Source: Allolobophora icterica (lineage: Eukaryota > Annelida > Clitellata > Crassiclitellata > Lumbricidae). Taken from it: a DNA stretch of 64,000 nt. Below, piece after piece: positions 1 through 9,722 of the stretch (position 1 is its first letter; each line of letters starts with the position of its first letter). The stretch covers positions 21,810,566 through 21,874,565 of the forward strand of contig OY744604.1 in the NCBI GenBank assembly GCA_963556255.1, in the 5' to 3' direction. The position numbers were made by a program, and so were the translations under genes. The notes beneath the pieces were generated by a model, which had not been told where the DNA came from, did not search any database, and was given only the letters and a program-made list of their open reading frames with translations.

Positions 1-54
1 CTATTATGTGCTGTCTTCTTGATACCATTTAACACTGACTTGTCTGAGGATTTT

Positions 55-205
55 TTTGCGGATTAAGCCTTCCATTCGGCTGGTATTAGGTTACGATATT
101 GGGCCGTTTATTGGCCTCAATTGGTATCAGTTAAATTATTAACTGATGTATGGAACTAGAAATAAAGAATGAAATTCACTTCATTGACACGTTCATACGA
201 CACAC
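55..205. repeat. Dispersed repeat related to 510-720
   Basis: A stretch with a conserved GCGGATTAAGCC-type start and 'TTAAATTATT' core resembles the segment from about 510 and again a segment near 815-890. It looks like an old dispersed repeat broken into pieces. No coding potential is visible. Confidence 0.35.
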
Positions 206-206
206 C

Positions 207-480
207 AGGGAGTGCTCTATAGTGTAGAGGTTAGTGTGCTGGACTGTCAATCAAGAGGTCGGGGATTTAAATCCCCTCAGTGCAGACATTTGTTTCAAGA
301 TTTCTGTTCTACCTGCACCCTGTAGCCAACTCAGCTGTAACGAGTACACTGACCGAGCACTGTCGGTGGGAAGATGAGACGGCGACGGAGAGGCCTGGCC
401 ACCAGCCCTCATGGGCCGAGGCTAAGAAAATGAAGTCGCTAACACTTCATACCCATAGCTGCCCCCAAGGTTAACTTATG
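207..480 (+). repeat. tRNA-derived SINE
   Basis: The left part has a tRNA-like A-box region (TAGTGTAGAGGTTAGTG, about 218) and a B-box-like GGGGATTTAAATCCCC near 260. The body to about 480 shares the 20-nt phrase GCTAACACTTCATACCCATA with 11960-11979, so at least two copies of the family are present. It is a SINE rather than a tRNA gene because the downstream body is repeated and the anticodon arm does not fold well by eye. Confidence 0.55.
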
Positions 481-540
481 AGACTGCTCTTCTTCTTCTT
501 GTTCTATGATTCTTTTCTGCGGAATAGACCTGCCATTCAA

Positions 541-718
541 CTGACATCAAGTTAAATTATTGGCTGCATATTGTTGTCTTGTTTTTCTTAAAATTTCAAC
601 TTGCATCAAGTTAAATTATTGGCTGCATATTGTTGTCTTGTTTTTCTTAAAATTTCAACTGACATCAAGTTAAATTATTGGCTGCATATTGTTGTCTTGT
701 TTTTCTTAAACATTTTCT
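541..718. repeat. Three tandem copies of a 59-bp unit
   Basis: The phrase CATCAAGTTAAATTATTGG recurs at 545, 604 and 663, an exact 59-bp period. The copies are almost identical, so the amplification is recent. There are no spacers, so this is a short minisatellite. Confidence 0.9.
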
Positions 719-1212
719 TGCCGTTGTTATTATTATTAATTTAAAGTAAAAGCAGTATTATTCATCGGCGTCCTGCTATGCCGATACGAGCTTTGCTCTG
801 AGATTCTTTTATACAGTTTAGCCTTTTATTTAACTAATATCATATTAGTGTACTATTCTACTGGTATTAGACTAGGATATTAGCTGCTAATTAATATTAG
901 CGTGCTACCTGGTTCAAAAAAAGCCATAACTAGTGAATGGAAATAATGTACTGGCTTCCTGATAAGAGCTTGCACTGGCTTTTCTGTGATACTTTGATGT
1001 CGATTAGGTAGCTCTACCATTCAAAGAATCAAGGACAATCCTCATAACAGAATCATAGATAAGCCAATCTATCTGCTATCAGGATGCCAGTATACTTTAA
1101 AAGAAGCCAGTGCTGCCTTGAAATAAAGATGATAAAGATTCAGGCATTTTCTGACCAAAAGAATCATTTTGCTTATCTTCCTTAAGGAGATTAATAACAG
1201 GTAGCACAGCGA

Positions 1213-2597
1213 CAGTGTTATTTTCGTTCCTAAAATCATTTTAGTTTTAGTTTCTATTTATGTCAGGTGTCAATCATTTCTATTTAGTTTCAGTTTTAGT
1301 TTTTCATTTTTCAATCATTTTCGTTTCTATTTCGTTTCTATTCCTGAAATCATTTTAGTTTTAGTTTAGTTTCAGTTTCTCAAAACCAAATCATTTTAGT
1401 TTTCGTTTTTCAAATCATTTTAGTTTTAGTTTTCGTTTTTCACATAATTTTACTTTGAATGTAAGTTCTGAAAAAGTAGGTTAGCATACCTTTAATGAAG
1501 AAGAAATTACTTGAGACCCTTATTAGCGGGACTTAGGTCCTTTCAGGTACCCCAATTGTGCCCATCCGAGCATTCATTGTGTAAGACGATTTATGTATAA
1601 CTTGTACTATAAAATATGTTTTGATGGACCAATAAACTGGTGGTTATGGTTATGGTTATGATAAAGTTGGTTATAGACTCTAGTCGCTTTATATGTTCTG
1701 TAGAATCAGTCGTGTATGAGGTTCTTTCCTTGAAATGCAGGCAGGCATCCAGAGTCAGTATTGACGGGTTCTCCCTATCCTCCACTTAACGCTCAGACTA
1801 TGTTTTCTTGTTTCTGTCTTCCGTTGAATTTAAGAGTGTGTGAACCTCGGCATGGTTATCACTTTATGTGTGTTTTAAGATTTGTTGGATTTTTACCTGC
1901 AATAAAAAATTACAAAACGTGTGTCTTATTGTGATTACTACTGTATATTTTCACATACTAAAGTAAGGGTTTGTAGCCAAAAGACGAATGCGGAAAAAGT
2001 AGCGTGTATGATGCGTAGATTGCGTAGTTACGTACCAGCTATGCGAACTCCACATGGCTCTCCTTTGTCATTCAGAACTGTAGGCCTACATCGGCTTTTG
2101 TCGTTATCTTCTTCATATATAAAGTAGGATTATTCCATACAATACTTTCGCGTCTCCTACCGAATAAAAGCTTTACTAGACTCATTATTAGTAACAAATT
2201 TCGTAAACATGCACCGACAGGTTGACATAAATTGTAGACCGCAAACAGGAAGTTGTATCCTGATAATAATTTTAGACATGTAGACATGCGCCGTTCAACT
2301 GCCGCGCCGATAATTTAATGATAGAGATTGTTTGGATTTTCATTTTCGAATCTCGTTTTTAATAAAATACATGGTTGAATTTTCAATACTTTTCGTTCCA
2401 AAAATCATTTTCGTTTTAGTTTTTATTAGTTTTACATCCATTCTTTTTCGTTTTTATTTAGTTTTCGTTTCCAAAATCTTTTTCGTTTTCGTTTTTATTT
2501 CGTTTCCATTTCTAAAATCTTTTTCGTTTTCGTTTTCGTTAACGATTGACTTTTCTTTTTCGTTTTCGTTTCGTTTTCGTTAACGATAATATCACTG
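1213..2597. mobile_element. Non-autonomous hAT-like transposon, CAGTG family
   Basis: The element begins CAGTGTTATTTTCGTT and ends in the inverted ...AATATCACTG. It is flanked by an exact 8-bp target duplication, CACAGCGA, at 1205-1212 and 2598-2605. An 8-bp duplication with short CAGTG termini is the hAT signature. The subterminal zones (1240-1440 and 2340-2590) are dense in TTTTAGTTTT / TTTTCGTTTT motifs. No transposase frame is visible, so it depended on another element. Relatives lie at 36223-37487 and 62321-62511. Confidence 0.85.
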
Positions 2598-3246
2598 CAC
2601 AGCGATAACCAATGTTATCTCGTGCAGACCACCCGAAGAATATTCGATGTCCGGCAGAAGCTCAGATTTTTCTGCAGCTCTTGGTTTCCAGAATAAAAAA
2701 CACAGGATGCTTTTTTGGCTGTTGCATCAATGCCTACACGTGTAACATGATGCCTTGGAAAACGAAAAGTAGCGGAACATGAGGTCACGCGAGCAGTATC
2801 GATGGTTATAGACTCTTGTATGCGTCTCCTGCATGATAGGGGTTTCTGAGTATAAGTGAATGTGAACGGATTGTTGAGTGTAACGGGAGGAATTCCTTCC
2901 ACCAGAGGCTACGACAGCGGACTACTTGGCATTGGCCCTACCAAGCTGACGAAACGTTATTTAAGTCGATCAATCTCGATTTAAAACATGTCCTACGATG
3001 GATGTGCCATGAACGGCATGAAATAGGATACAGTCTCCGTCACTGCCCACACTCATTCTCCACGGGGAGAGATTATTTCAACGGGGGAGGAAATATTTTC
3101 TCCCCGAAGACTTTTTCAGAATATCATAGTCTCCTGGATGCCAATTTATTCTGAAATAGATACGCCGGGGAGAATCTGTTCCGAAGCATATTGTCCAGGC
3201 GAAACATTTAAGGGGAGGGACTGTCATTGGACACCGGGACGAAAAT

Positions 3247-3410
3247 GCAGAACTTAACAGCAACTACATTGTCTTTTGAACACTTCTTTCATTATTTCTC
3301 GACTTAATTTGTTAGCATACCCAGCTGTCAGATGCATAGTCTTCCGTTCAATATTTCAGCCTGAAGCCTCTTAAAGGACACAGTCATACTATTATATGAT
3401 AACTTTTAAA
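3247..3410. repeat. Duplicated block, copy 1
   Basis: This block matches 22362-22520, including CATTGTCTTTTGAACACTTC (3271) and a shared 'CCCAGCT.TCAGA' segment. It appears to be part of the same segmental duplication that copied the propeller-like genes. No open frame is shared by the two copies. Confidence 0.6.
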
Positions 3411-3734
3411 ATTGTGAGTTTAAAGTTATAGGCCTTCAGTTAATCAACCAAGAAATGCAATATTTAGTCATATGTATTATTTGGCGAACTGACTGCATTC
3501 TGCTTGCGTTGATCCCTTTCACAAGACGGTTTGAATTAATTGAGTGTCACATGGTAAGTTGGATGAAACTGGAGTAAACAAAGAAATATTTCAATACTCA
3601 GTTATAAATACCAATATACATTTCGTTCTGTTGCTTGATATTGCTCTGCAATAAACCGTAATCGTAGTCTCCAAACTTCTAAAGCGCCACTAGAAGGCCA
3701 AGGAATTTAGACTACTGGGACAATATCAGCCATG

Positions 3735-4190
3735 GGTCTAGTTCATGACCTCTTTTGGAACTCGTCTCTGAAAAACTTTGATGACTTTTTGGGAATTCAG
3801 CTCCCGAAAAACTTGATGACCTTTTCTTTAGGAATTCATCTCCAAGTTGATTACCTTTTTGGGAATTTCATGACAATGCGTTTTACTAATTCTGATTTTA
3901 CTACTGGGGCAAATCTTAAAACATTTGTCCCACTAGTTATACTTTAAACACACATTGCCTGGGACAAATCAACCTGACTCCTGGGACAAATCCTAAGAAT
4001 ACTTGGACATTTGTCCCACTAGTTATACAGTTAAAATATTCCATGAATCAGAGGGGGTTTCCAGGGGTAGTCTAAAAGAGGTCCAAGTCCGGTTTCCAAA
4101 AGGCCAAACCAAATCAGAGGTTTTTTTCCAGAGAGTAGTCCATAAGAGGTCCAAGTCCGATTTCCAGGATACCAGATCAGGAGAGGCATA
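3735..4190. repeat. Cluster of three short tandem duplications
   Basis: From 3740 to 3870 a roughly 40-bp unit with GATGACcTTTT and GGGAATTCA recurs about four times. At 3931 and 4010, CATTTGTCCCACTAGTTATA is directly repeated. At 4050-4170 a unit containing AAGAGGTCCAAGTCCG is present twice, about 75 bp apart. The area seems prone to slippage or replication-based duplication. No gene is supported. Confidence 0.75.
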
Positions 4191-4195
4191 GCTGC

Positions 4196-4290
4196 TAAGT
4201 AAGTAAGTAAATATGGACTTTAATGCTCCGCCTGCAAACGCACTGCGGCTAACAAACGGGCTAATACAAGTGTAAGAAACTGAACATATC
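4196..4290 (-). repeat. SINE 3' end with (ACTT)n tail
   Basis: Read on the minus strand, GCAGTGCGTTTGCAGGCG (4229-4246) is followed by an (ACTT)n-type tail at 4196-4210. The same phrase occurs at the 3' ends of the repeats at 27923-28013 and 61444-61536. Confidence 0.6.
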
Positions 4291-5158
4291 AAGCACAGGA
4301 ACAAGCAACCTAAATAAAAGGAAAAGAAAAAAGTCCAATTAATGTTCAAATTCCTAAGTAGAGCATTCTAATGATAAAATGTTTTCTAGACAGTGTTTCA
4401 GCCCTGGGGACCTCACGGTTATGCGGACGGGGGCGGAGAACTGGTCTTGACAGGGGGGAGGAGGCTATGGAGAATATGACTAGGATTGTTAAGGACAGCC
4501 AAAAAGAGAGTGGAGTCAGCTCGGTCACAGAGGGCGTCAAAGGGAGCGGCGCAAGCTGGAAGGTAATTGAGCCGTATCGGTTTCCTAGCAAAGGCACAAA
4601 GGCGAGTGCGTTGGCCAGCATTTGCGAAGTCGCACCAGACCGGGGAGGCATAGAGAAGGCGGGCAAGCGTGGTTGCGCGGACAACGTCAACGTTTACAGC
4701 GAGAATAATTGGAAGGCGGAGGATCAGATGAGTCAGGGAAGGAGCACTTGAAAAGGCGAGACTTCAGTTTCGAGTGGCTAAGAAATTACGGTGGACATTT
4801 AGATAGAAGTAGGATCGTACACATTCGGTTTAAGCCTTATTCAAATGTGTAACTTTGGGCAGATTACTAAAATGCTTCAGTGTTGCGTTTGAGTTAAGCC
4901 TAGTATTGTACCGGACATAAGGCAGTAACCTTTCTTACCAATTGTCAGTAGAAGAGCAGAAAATGTACGAAGAGAACAGAACGAAATTGTTTTAAAGTTA
5001 TGTAGAATTTTGCGAAGAAAGCTCAGTACCAATGTCATAGATATTTGAATACAGTTGTTTAAAACTACCGATAATAGTAAGCGTGATACGACCATAAAAC
5101 GAGATGTCGAAACTATTTAATAAAAATTGTCCCCATTGTTAACATCCTTTCGAGTGTC

Positions 5159-6131
5159 TTATCCTTCTGTGAAACTGAAGATAGTTAAAACACTGCGACC
5201 CTTATTGTTCACCTCAGAATAAGTATACAGTACCTCATTCCACTCACAATCATAGTGCAATTCAGAGAAAAGCCTAAAACTACCATCAACCAGCCGTCGT
5301 AGCCTTGGGCCAGTAAAATCTATCTGATTGAATTCAGAATCTAAAAGGTCGATTCTGTCTGACGAATTAATTAAAAAAATTCTACAATAACTGTCTGCAA
5401 AATTGACAACACTAGATCGACAATGTGCTGTGTAATTTTTCCGTTCAATGCTCCCTTCCATATCGATCTCCATCAAAACTGTTTTAAGTTGATTGTTCAG
5501 AGAAACCAACAGAAGATTTCCATTTGGTTTTTGAAGAACACGGCTAATATAGCTGGACCCGAAGGTACCTCAGGACAACATTATTTCATGCTGGAAGGAA
5601 TCATTCGCGTTATATATATGCTCATTGCAGTAGGATCCTGTGTTTGCTGCTGCTGCGAAACCATTATTAGGCTCCGTTAGGGGATATGGATATAGTATAA
5701 ACTGACGGCCTTGGATCACTAATCGATGGTGAAATGTTAAACTTATGTTCTTCATCTTTCGTAATGCGTAAGATTGAACGGCAATGCACTGCCTTGCTTT
5801 CTCCTAATACATACACGCAGTTTGACACGCTGCAAGCTGCTATGTCAATCGGGCGTGTTCCTGGCAGCGCAATGACATGTTTCTCTTCTCCCAAGCTGTT
5901 GCTGTCATATACAATAATATTGTATTGATCATCTTCTTTGCTGAGCATAAATATTTCATCTTTCAGTGTAGTCACTTTTGAGACGACGAAGTGGATTAGA
6001 GACTGTTGCAGAATTTTCAAACGAATCGTCTGCGGAGCTAAAAGAAAATTAATGGCATCTTTTAGACAAATATTTTCGAAAGCAAACTGCTTGTCAAAAA
6101 TCCATACAGGCATGCAGTTATACGTGTAAGA
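5159..6131 (-). pseudogene. Disrupted secreted propeller-like gene, main exon
   Basis: Two minus-strand open stretches (6131 down to 5667, and about 5560 down to the stop at 5159) lie in different frames but read as one protein type. Both contain short beta-strand-like repeats such as IALPGTRPIDIAACSVSNCV and IDLLDSEFNQIDF, typical of a six- or seven-bladed propeller (NHL/YWTD-like). The break at about 5510-5667 could be a frameshifting insertion or an unrecognised intron; a PNG tripeptide occurs on both sides of it. The sequence resembles the products at 20588-21405 and 34080-34891 in style and length, and it has a signal-peptide exon just upstream (6346-6433). The splice phases I can propose do not agree (donor phase 1, acceptor phase 0), so I call it probably broken. 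The family assignment is inferred from repeat pattern and hydrophobicity, not from a database match. Confidence 0.5.
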
Positions 6132-6345
6132 CTAGTTCAAAATTTAACTGTTATAAATGATATTATACATTCCAAACGAATGGATTTTAAACGTAAACCA
6201 GCATATTCCAAGAACTTGACACTTAAAAGCATGGATTGGTGGCTGTCGTGTGTAGGCCTACATCTGGTTACTGCGTAGAACGAAATATAAAGTGGATACA
6301 TAATAAAAAAAATAATAATAACAACAGAGCAGTGCTTTTTAACAC

Positions 6346-6433
6346 CTTCCTGAATAGATGTGATTAGATTATGCATTACTCGCGCACACAGTGAAACGCC
6401 GCAGACGGCCACGAGGAATATTGTAACATTCAT
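6346..6433 (-). CDS. Signal-peptide exon of the minus-strand propeller-like gene
   Basis: The minus strand reads MNVTIFLVAVCGVSLCARV, a textbook secretory signal peptide, followed by about ten residues and a donor-like GAAG|GTGTTA at 6345. It lies about 215 bp upstream of the propeller-like body at 6131, the same arrangement of a short signal exon followed by a long body exon inferred for the plus-strand paralogues. The start codon was chosen because it immediately precedes the hydrophobic core. The reading frame could be extended upstream, but without hydrophobic or conserved content. Confidence 0.45.
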
Positions 6434-6599
6434 TGATGACAATTTACTGGACAAATTGCATTGAAATGGTGATGACGATGATTGTACAATACAGTCCAAG
6501 TGTGAGATAAGACGTGTTCTATGAAAACACAGCTTTATTGCTAACACTTTTAAATGGTTGATACGCGCAACGGCTTGCTAAATCAGAATGCAGAGAGGC

Positions 6600-6985
6600 G
6601 CTATACCGCCAGACGTCGTCTAGCATCGCCTATAGAGTCCAGCGCCATTCGTCTGCATTAAGAACAGATTACAGAGGGGAGAGACGGATTTTAGGAAGGC
6701 CAATAACGACGCAGTTACAGCAATGTATGCGAGACCAAAAATGAAAGCATGGGTAACAGAGATCAAGATAGGAGAAGAGACAGTTCTCCGGATAGCCTTC
6801 AGGCGCCGGAGATGATAGAAGAAAGAGTGAGTGAGGTAAGCGATGTGGTCTAAGGTAAGGGAGCAATCAAGTGTGACACCCAGATTACAGCAGAAGTTGA
6901 GAAGGTATAAGAAGGAAAACTTTGACCCAACTAGAGGGTAGTCAATCTTAGCCCGTAGCTGGCTACAGTAACTATGCACTGCAAT
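6600..6985 (-). pseudogene. LINE reverse-transcriptase C-terminal fragment (L2/CR1 type)
   Basis: The minus strand encodes phrases such as LGVTLDCSLTL and FFYHLRRLKAIRRTVSSP, which match the LINE copies at 46290-46420 and 40000-40200. These come from the region after the catalytic YADD. Frame changes and missing ends show a dead 5'- and 3'-truncated copy. Confidence 0.75.
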
Positions 6986-7262
6986 ATACTGAAATCAGTA
7001 CTTCTTAATCATGTATAATTCGGTGCCTTAGTCAAGAAGACTCTCAAAATAAGGTCTGACTAAAGCGCGGAATTGGTTACTGAGCCGGAGTAACTGTTTA
7101 TGCCATTTCTAATTTAATCCCGTAAAAAACAAGGCTTTGTTAACCTGGGTCTCTTATCAATACTATGGCTGGCAATGAAATTATTATTGTGAATAATGAA
7201 GGCCAGCTGATCTATTCGCTATCCAGATCTATTCCATTTATATAAATGCAAGACTAAAGCTA

Positions 7263-7832
7263 GTGCATTGTTTTAGGTATGATCACAGTAGTGACGAAGA
7301 CTTCCTAGTAGAAAAACACTATGAAACAGTCATTTGCAATGAAACGTTCACACTGCAAAATGAGGTTGTTCCAATGTTAGACTATCAGGTTGCATCTGTT
7401 GCTACAAAATATGATGACCGTTTGACCACGATTATTGGACCTACAGTTGCTCGGTCACTCACACCAACAGATGAAGCATTTAACTTTGGAGGAGAAGTAG
7501 GTACTGTTAAAGATCACGTGTTATGCGAGAGATGTGGTCAATTCGAGGGATGTTCCTGCGAAACTAGAAAGCCTGGTGAAACAAGTGGGACTTCTGGTGA
7601 TCATAACTATGGATTACTTTCAAACACAAGAAAGCATGCACGAACAGGACAATCCTTGTTTGCATCAGCCTACACCGTGCTTTCATGCAAAACCATACTA
7701 ATAAGTGAAGTTTATCCATTGAAGAATAAGAATTTCGTGCAAAACCGGACAAATCCACATTGTCGTTACATTGTCGTTACATGCAAAACCAGACAAATCC
7801 CCAACAAATCATATGTTTATAACCATGTATGA
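7263..7832 (+). CDS. Uncharacterised open frame, possible exon
   Basis: An open frame of up to 189 codons whose first ~150 residues are hydrophilic and contain a short cysteine cluster, LCERCGQFEGCSC, at about residues 87-99. A possible acceptor (TTGTTTTAG) lies just before the frame. The last ~45 codons run into a terminal-inverted-repeat element and are probably not coding. I do not recognise it; it could be a host exon or part of a transposon protein. Confidence 0.25.
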   Translation: MHCFRYDHSSDEDFLVEKHYETVICNETFTLQNEVVPMLDYQVASVATKYDDRLTTIIGPTVARSLTPTDEAFNFGGEVGTVKDHVLCERCGQFEGCSCETRKPGETSGTSGDHNYGLLSNTRKHARTGQSLFASAYTVLSCKTILISEVYPLKNKNFVQNRTNPHCRYIVVTCKTRQIPNKSYVYNHV

Positions 7833-8027
7833 CCTATTTAACAAGGTCTTTCCAGATAAATTTCTCATGCACAATAATGCTGGTCACAGGCCTAACAAGT
7901 CAAACCATTCCCCTTTTCAAATTTGCTGCAAAATTTGCTGAAAAATCAAATTTGCTGCAAATTAATTTTGATGAAAAATCTCATTTTTCTCAAAATCATA
8001 TAAAGTGGATTTGTCTGGTTTTGCAAG
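7736..8027. mobile_element. Small TIR element (MITE-like)
   Basis: GCAAAACCAGACAAATCC at 7784 is inverted at 8007-8024 (GGATTTGTCTGGTTTTGC). A further direct copy with one change (GCAAAACCGGACAAATCC) sits at 7739. The interior (7910-7990) repeats AAATTTGCTG. I could not define a target duplication, so the superfamily is unknown. Confidence 0.55.
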
Positions 8028-8393
8028 AAAGCTCTTCATTTGTCATATTTTCATTCTTCTTCTTGTGTTTGTATGTTGAACTTTCAAATTTGAATATCTC
8101 GGAAATTCTCGGAATTATACTTTTGGCACATAGAGCCTTATAATTCTCAGCCCTCTGTTTTGGTTCGTGGGTCAGCTCTGTGGAATTTCTTGCCCACTGA
8201 GTTAATTTCTCTGCTCCACTGTACACCATTTTACAACTCTGTTAAAATGGTATTTGGTGGAATAAATGCAGGTGAAACATAATAATGAACGAATGTATGT
8301 AAAACTTAGGCCTTTAACCTTATGATGATAACAGTGAATCCAGAGCATCGATAATTAAGTCCCCGAGGGATCATATATACCTTGGGGCATAAT

Positions 8394-8438
8394 AATAATA
8401 ATAATGATAATAATAATAATGATAATAATAATAATAAC

Positions 8439-8481
<43 letters not shown>

Positions 8482-8482
8482 G
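8394..8482. repeat. (TAA)n microsatellite with ATGATA variants
   Basis: About 90 bp of nearly pure ATA/TAA trinucleotides. Confidence 0.95.
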
Positions 8483-8627
8483 TCACAACAATGATAATAT
8501 TACAAATAAAATAAAAACCATGCTCCGGCGGATGAACACATTTCCTACCATTTAGAGCGTTATGTTCGTTTTAGTAGGGAAACTTAGATTTTCTTACTGA
8601 TAAGTTTTACATGCTGTACTATTTAGT

Positions 8628-8755
8628 TGCACATAACACTACGTGAAGCTTTGTGCATATTATTGCATGTCAACTAATCGTCTGCCGTTAACCTTAAATA
8701 TGTTACTAATTTTTACTTGATTGCAGTTTACATAAATTGTTTGAAGACCCTTTAA
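8628..8755 (+). pseudogene. Stub of propeller-gene intron end and exon 2
   Basis: The sequence ending ACTTGATTGCAG|TTTACATAAATTG (splice at 8726/8727) matches the intron ends and exon-2 starts at 20488-20600 and 33976-34100. In the frame used by the other two copies it hits TAA at 8753, and after about 8760 similarity stops. This is a truncated paralogue. Confidence 0.65.
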
Positions 8756-8865
8756 CGTACGTGGACTTTGAACCTCGACTGAGGCGGTCACTCTGTGGGG
8801 TACTTTAGCAAATCTATCACTGACAATCATTGCTTCGCGTATCAGAATCATACTTCCTGAACATT

Positions 8866-8975
8866 ATTAGTGGTAGTAGTAATAGTAGTTGAAGTAGCAG
8901 TCGTAGTAGAAGTGGTAGAAGGAGTAGTAGTGGTAGTTGTAGTGGTAGTGAGAGTGGTAACATTAGTGATGGTAG
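8866..8975 (+). repeat. (GTAGTR)n microsatellite
   Basis: Degenerate GTAGTAGTGG-type trinucleotide run. Any open frame across it is a low-complexity artefact. Confidence 0.9.
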
Positions 8976-9120
8976 TCAGGATTAAGGTGGGAAACTCCTC
9001 TAATTTGTTCATCTTGAAGATGCGGCATACAAACCTCTATTTACAAATATAATTAAAACACAGTTATTGCTAAAACTAGTGCACAATAAATACACACGAG
9101 TATTCTAGTATAGCATTTTC

Positions 9121-9494
9121 TACTATCTCTGACAGCCACGTTCTGTGCACGTTCTGTGGACAAACTCTGAGTCCATGGGTTGCCATCAATTGCCACCAGA
9201 CCCACTATGAGGTCTTTGCGCGTGACTGATTAGAACCACATGGTCTGTTACGCCAATATAATATTATGGTCCTTATGCGCGCCCTAGACAAAGCCTAGCC
9301 TATGAGCCAAGATAGACATATCGATTGCCAGTACTTGAGGCCATCTCCGCGTGGCTGCAGTGAAATCGATATGTTGGTCGTGATTAAACTGGAAGTCTTT
9401 TAGTCAATTGAATCAGCTACAGAAAGGAAGTCTGTCAGTTGTCATCTTCATTTGAATCTAGCAACAGCCAGCAATAGATCATATATGAAAGAAG
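9121..9494 (+). promoter_or_regulatory. Upstream region of propeller gene A, conserved in paralogous copies
   Basis: The left part (CTCTGACAGCCACGTTCTG at 9129, GACTGATTAGA, TCTGTTACGC) matches 23169-23320. The right part (AGCCTAGCCTATGA at about 9293) matches the region upstream of the other signal exon near 37690. Conservation directly ahead of two signal-peptide exons suggests promoter or 5' UTR. I see no clear TATA box. Confidence 0.45.
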
Positions 9495-9639
9495 ATGTTT
9501 GGTCCTCTTCAGCTATTCGTATTTTGTCTGATGGGCGTCGTTTTAGCGTCGAATATCAACGGTCAACAAAATCAGATAGGTGTGTCTAACCAAAATGCGA
9601 TTTTGGAAAGACGTTCACAACATTCAGAACATGCGACAG
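9495..9639 (+). CDS. Propeller gene A, exon 1 (signal peptide)
   Basis: The exon encodes 48 residues beginning MFGPLQLFVFCLMGVVLAS, a clear secretory signal peptide with a likely cut after the A-S region, then a Gln/Asn-rich linker. It ends at a good donor, ACAG|GTAGGAAT, in phase 1. The only exon in this family with a matching phase-1 acceptor downstream on this strand is at 20588 (about 10.9 kb away), so these two are proposed to form one gene. A second signal exon with the same donor context (GCGACAG|GTAGGAATCC) lies at 37882. The intron contains a hAT-like element, two SINEs and the Gmr1-like retrotransposon. Expression cannot be judged from sequence. Confidence 0.6.
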
Positions 9640-9722
9640 GTAGGAATCCTTATACATTGCTTGCATGAACGCCATTCAGCTAACGCAGTAATCATCTCAG
9701 TGACTTGGTTTTGACTCCCAGG

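Noticed and set aside
541..718. Three regular repeats as a CRISPR-like array
   Set aside because: The units abut without unique spacers and the DNA is clearly nuclear animal DNA; it is a minisatellite.
2332..2583. Phe/Ser-rich frame
   Set aside because: It translates the TTTTCGTTTT subterminal array of the hAT-like element.
4346..4751. Overlapping open frames on both strands
   Set aside because: Weak similarity to 51030-51120 (TTGGAAGGCGGAGGATC) suggests an old dispersed repeat, but not enough to name it or call a gene.
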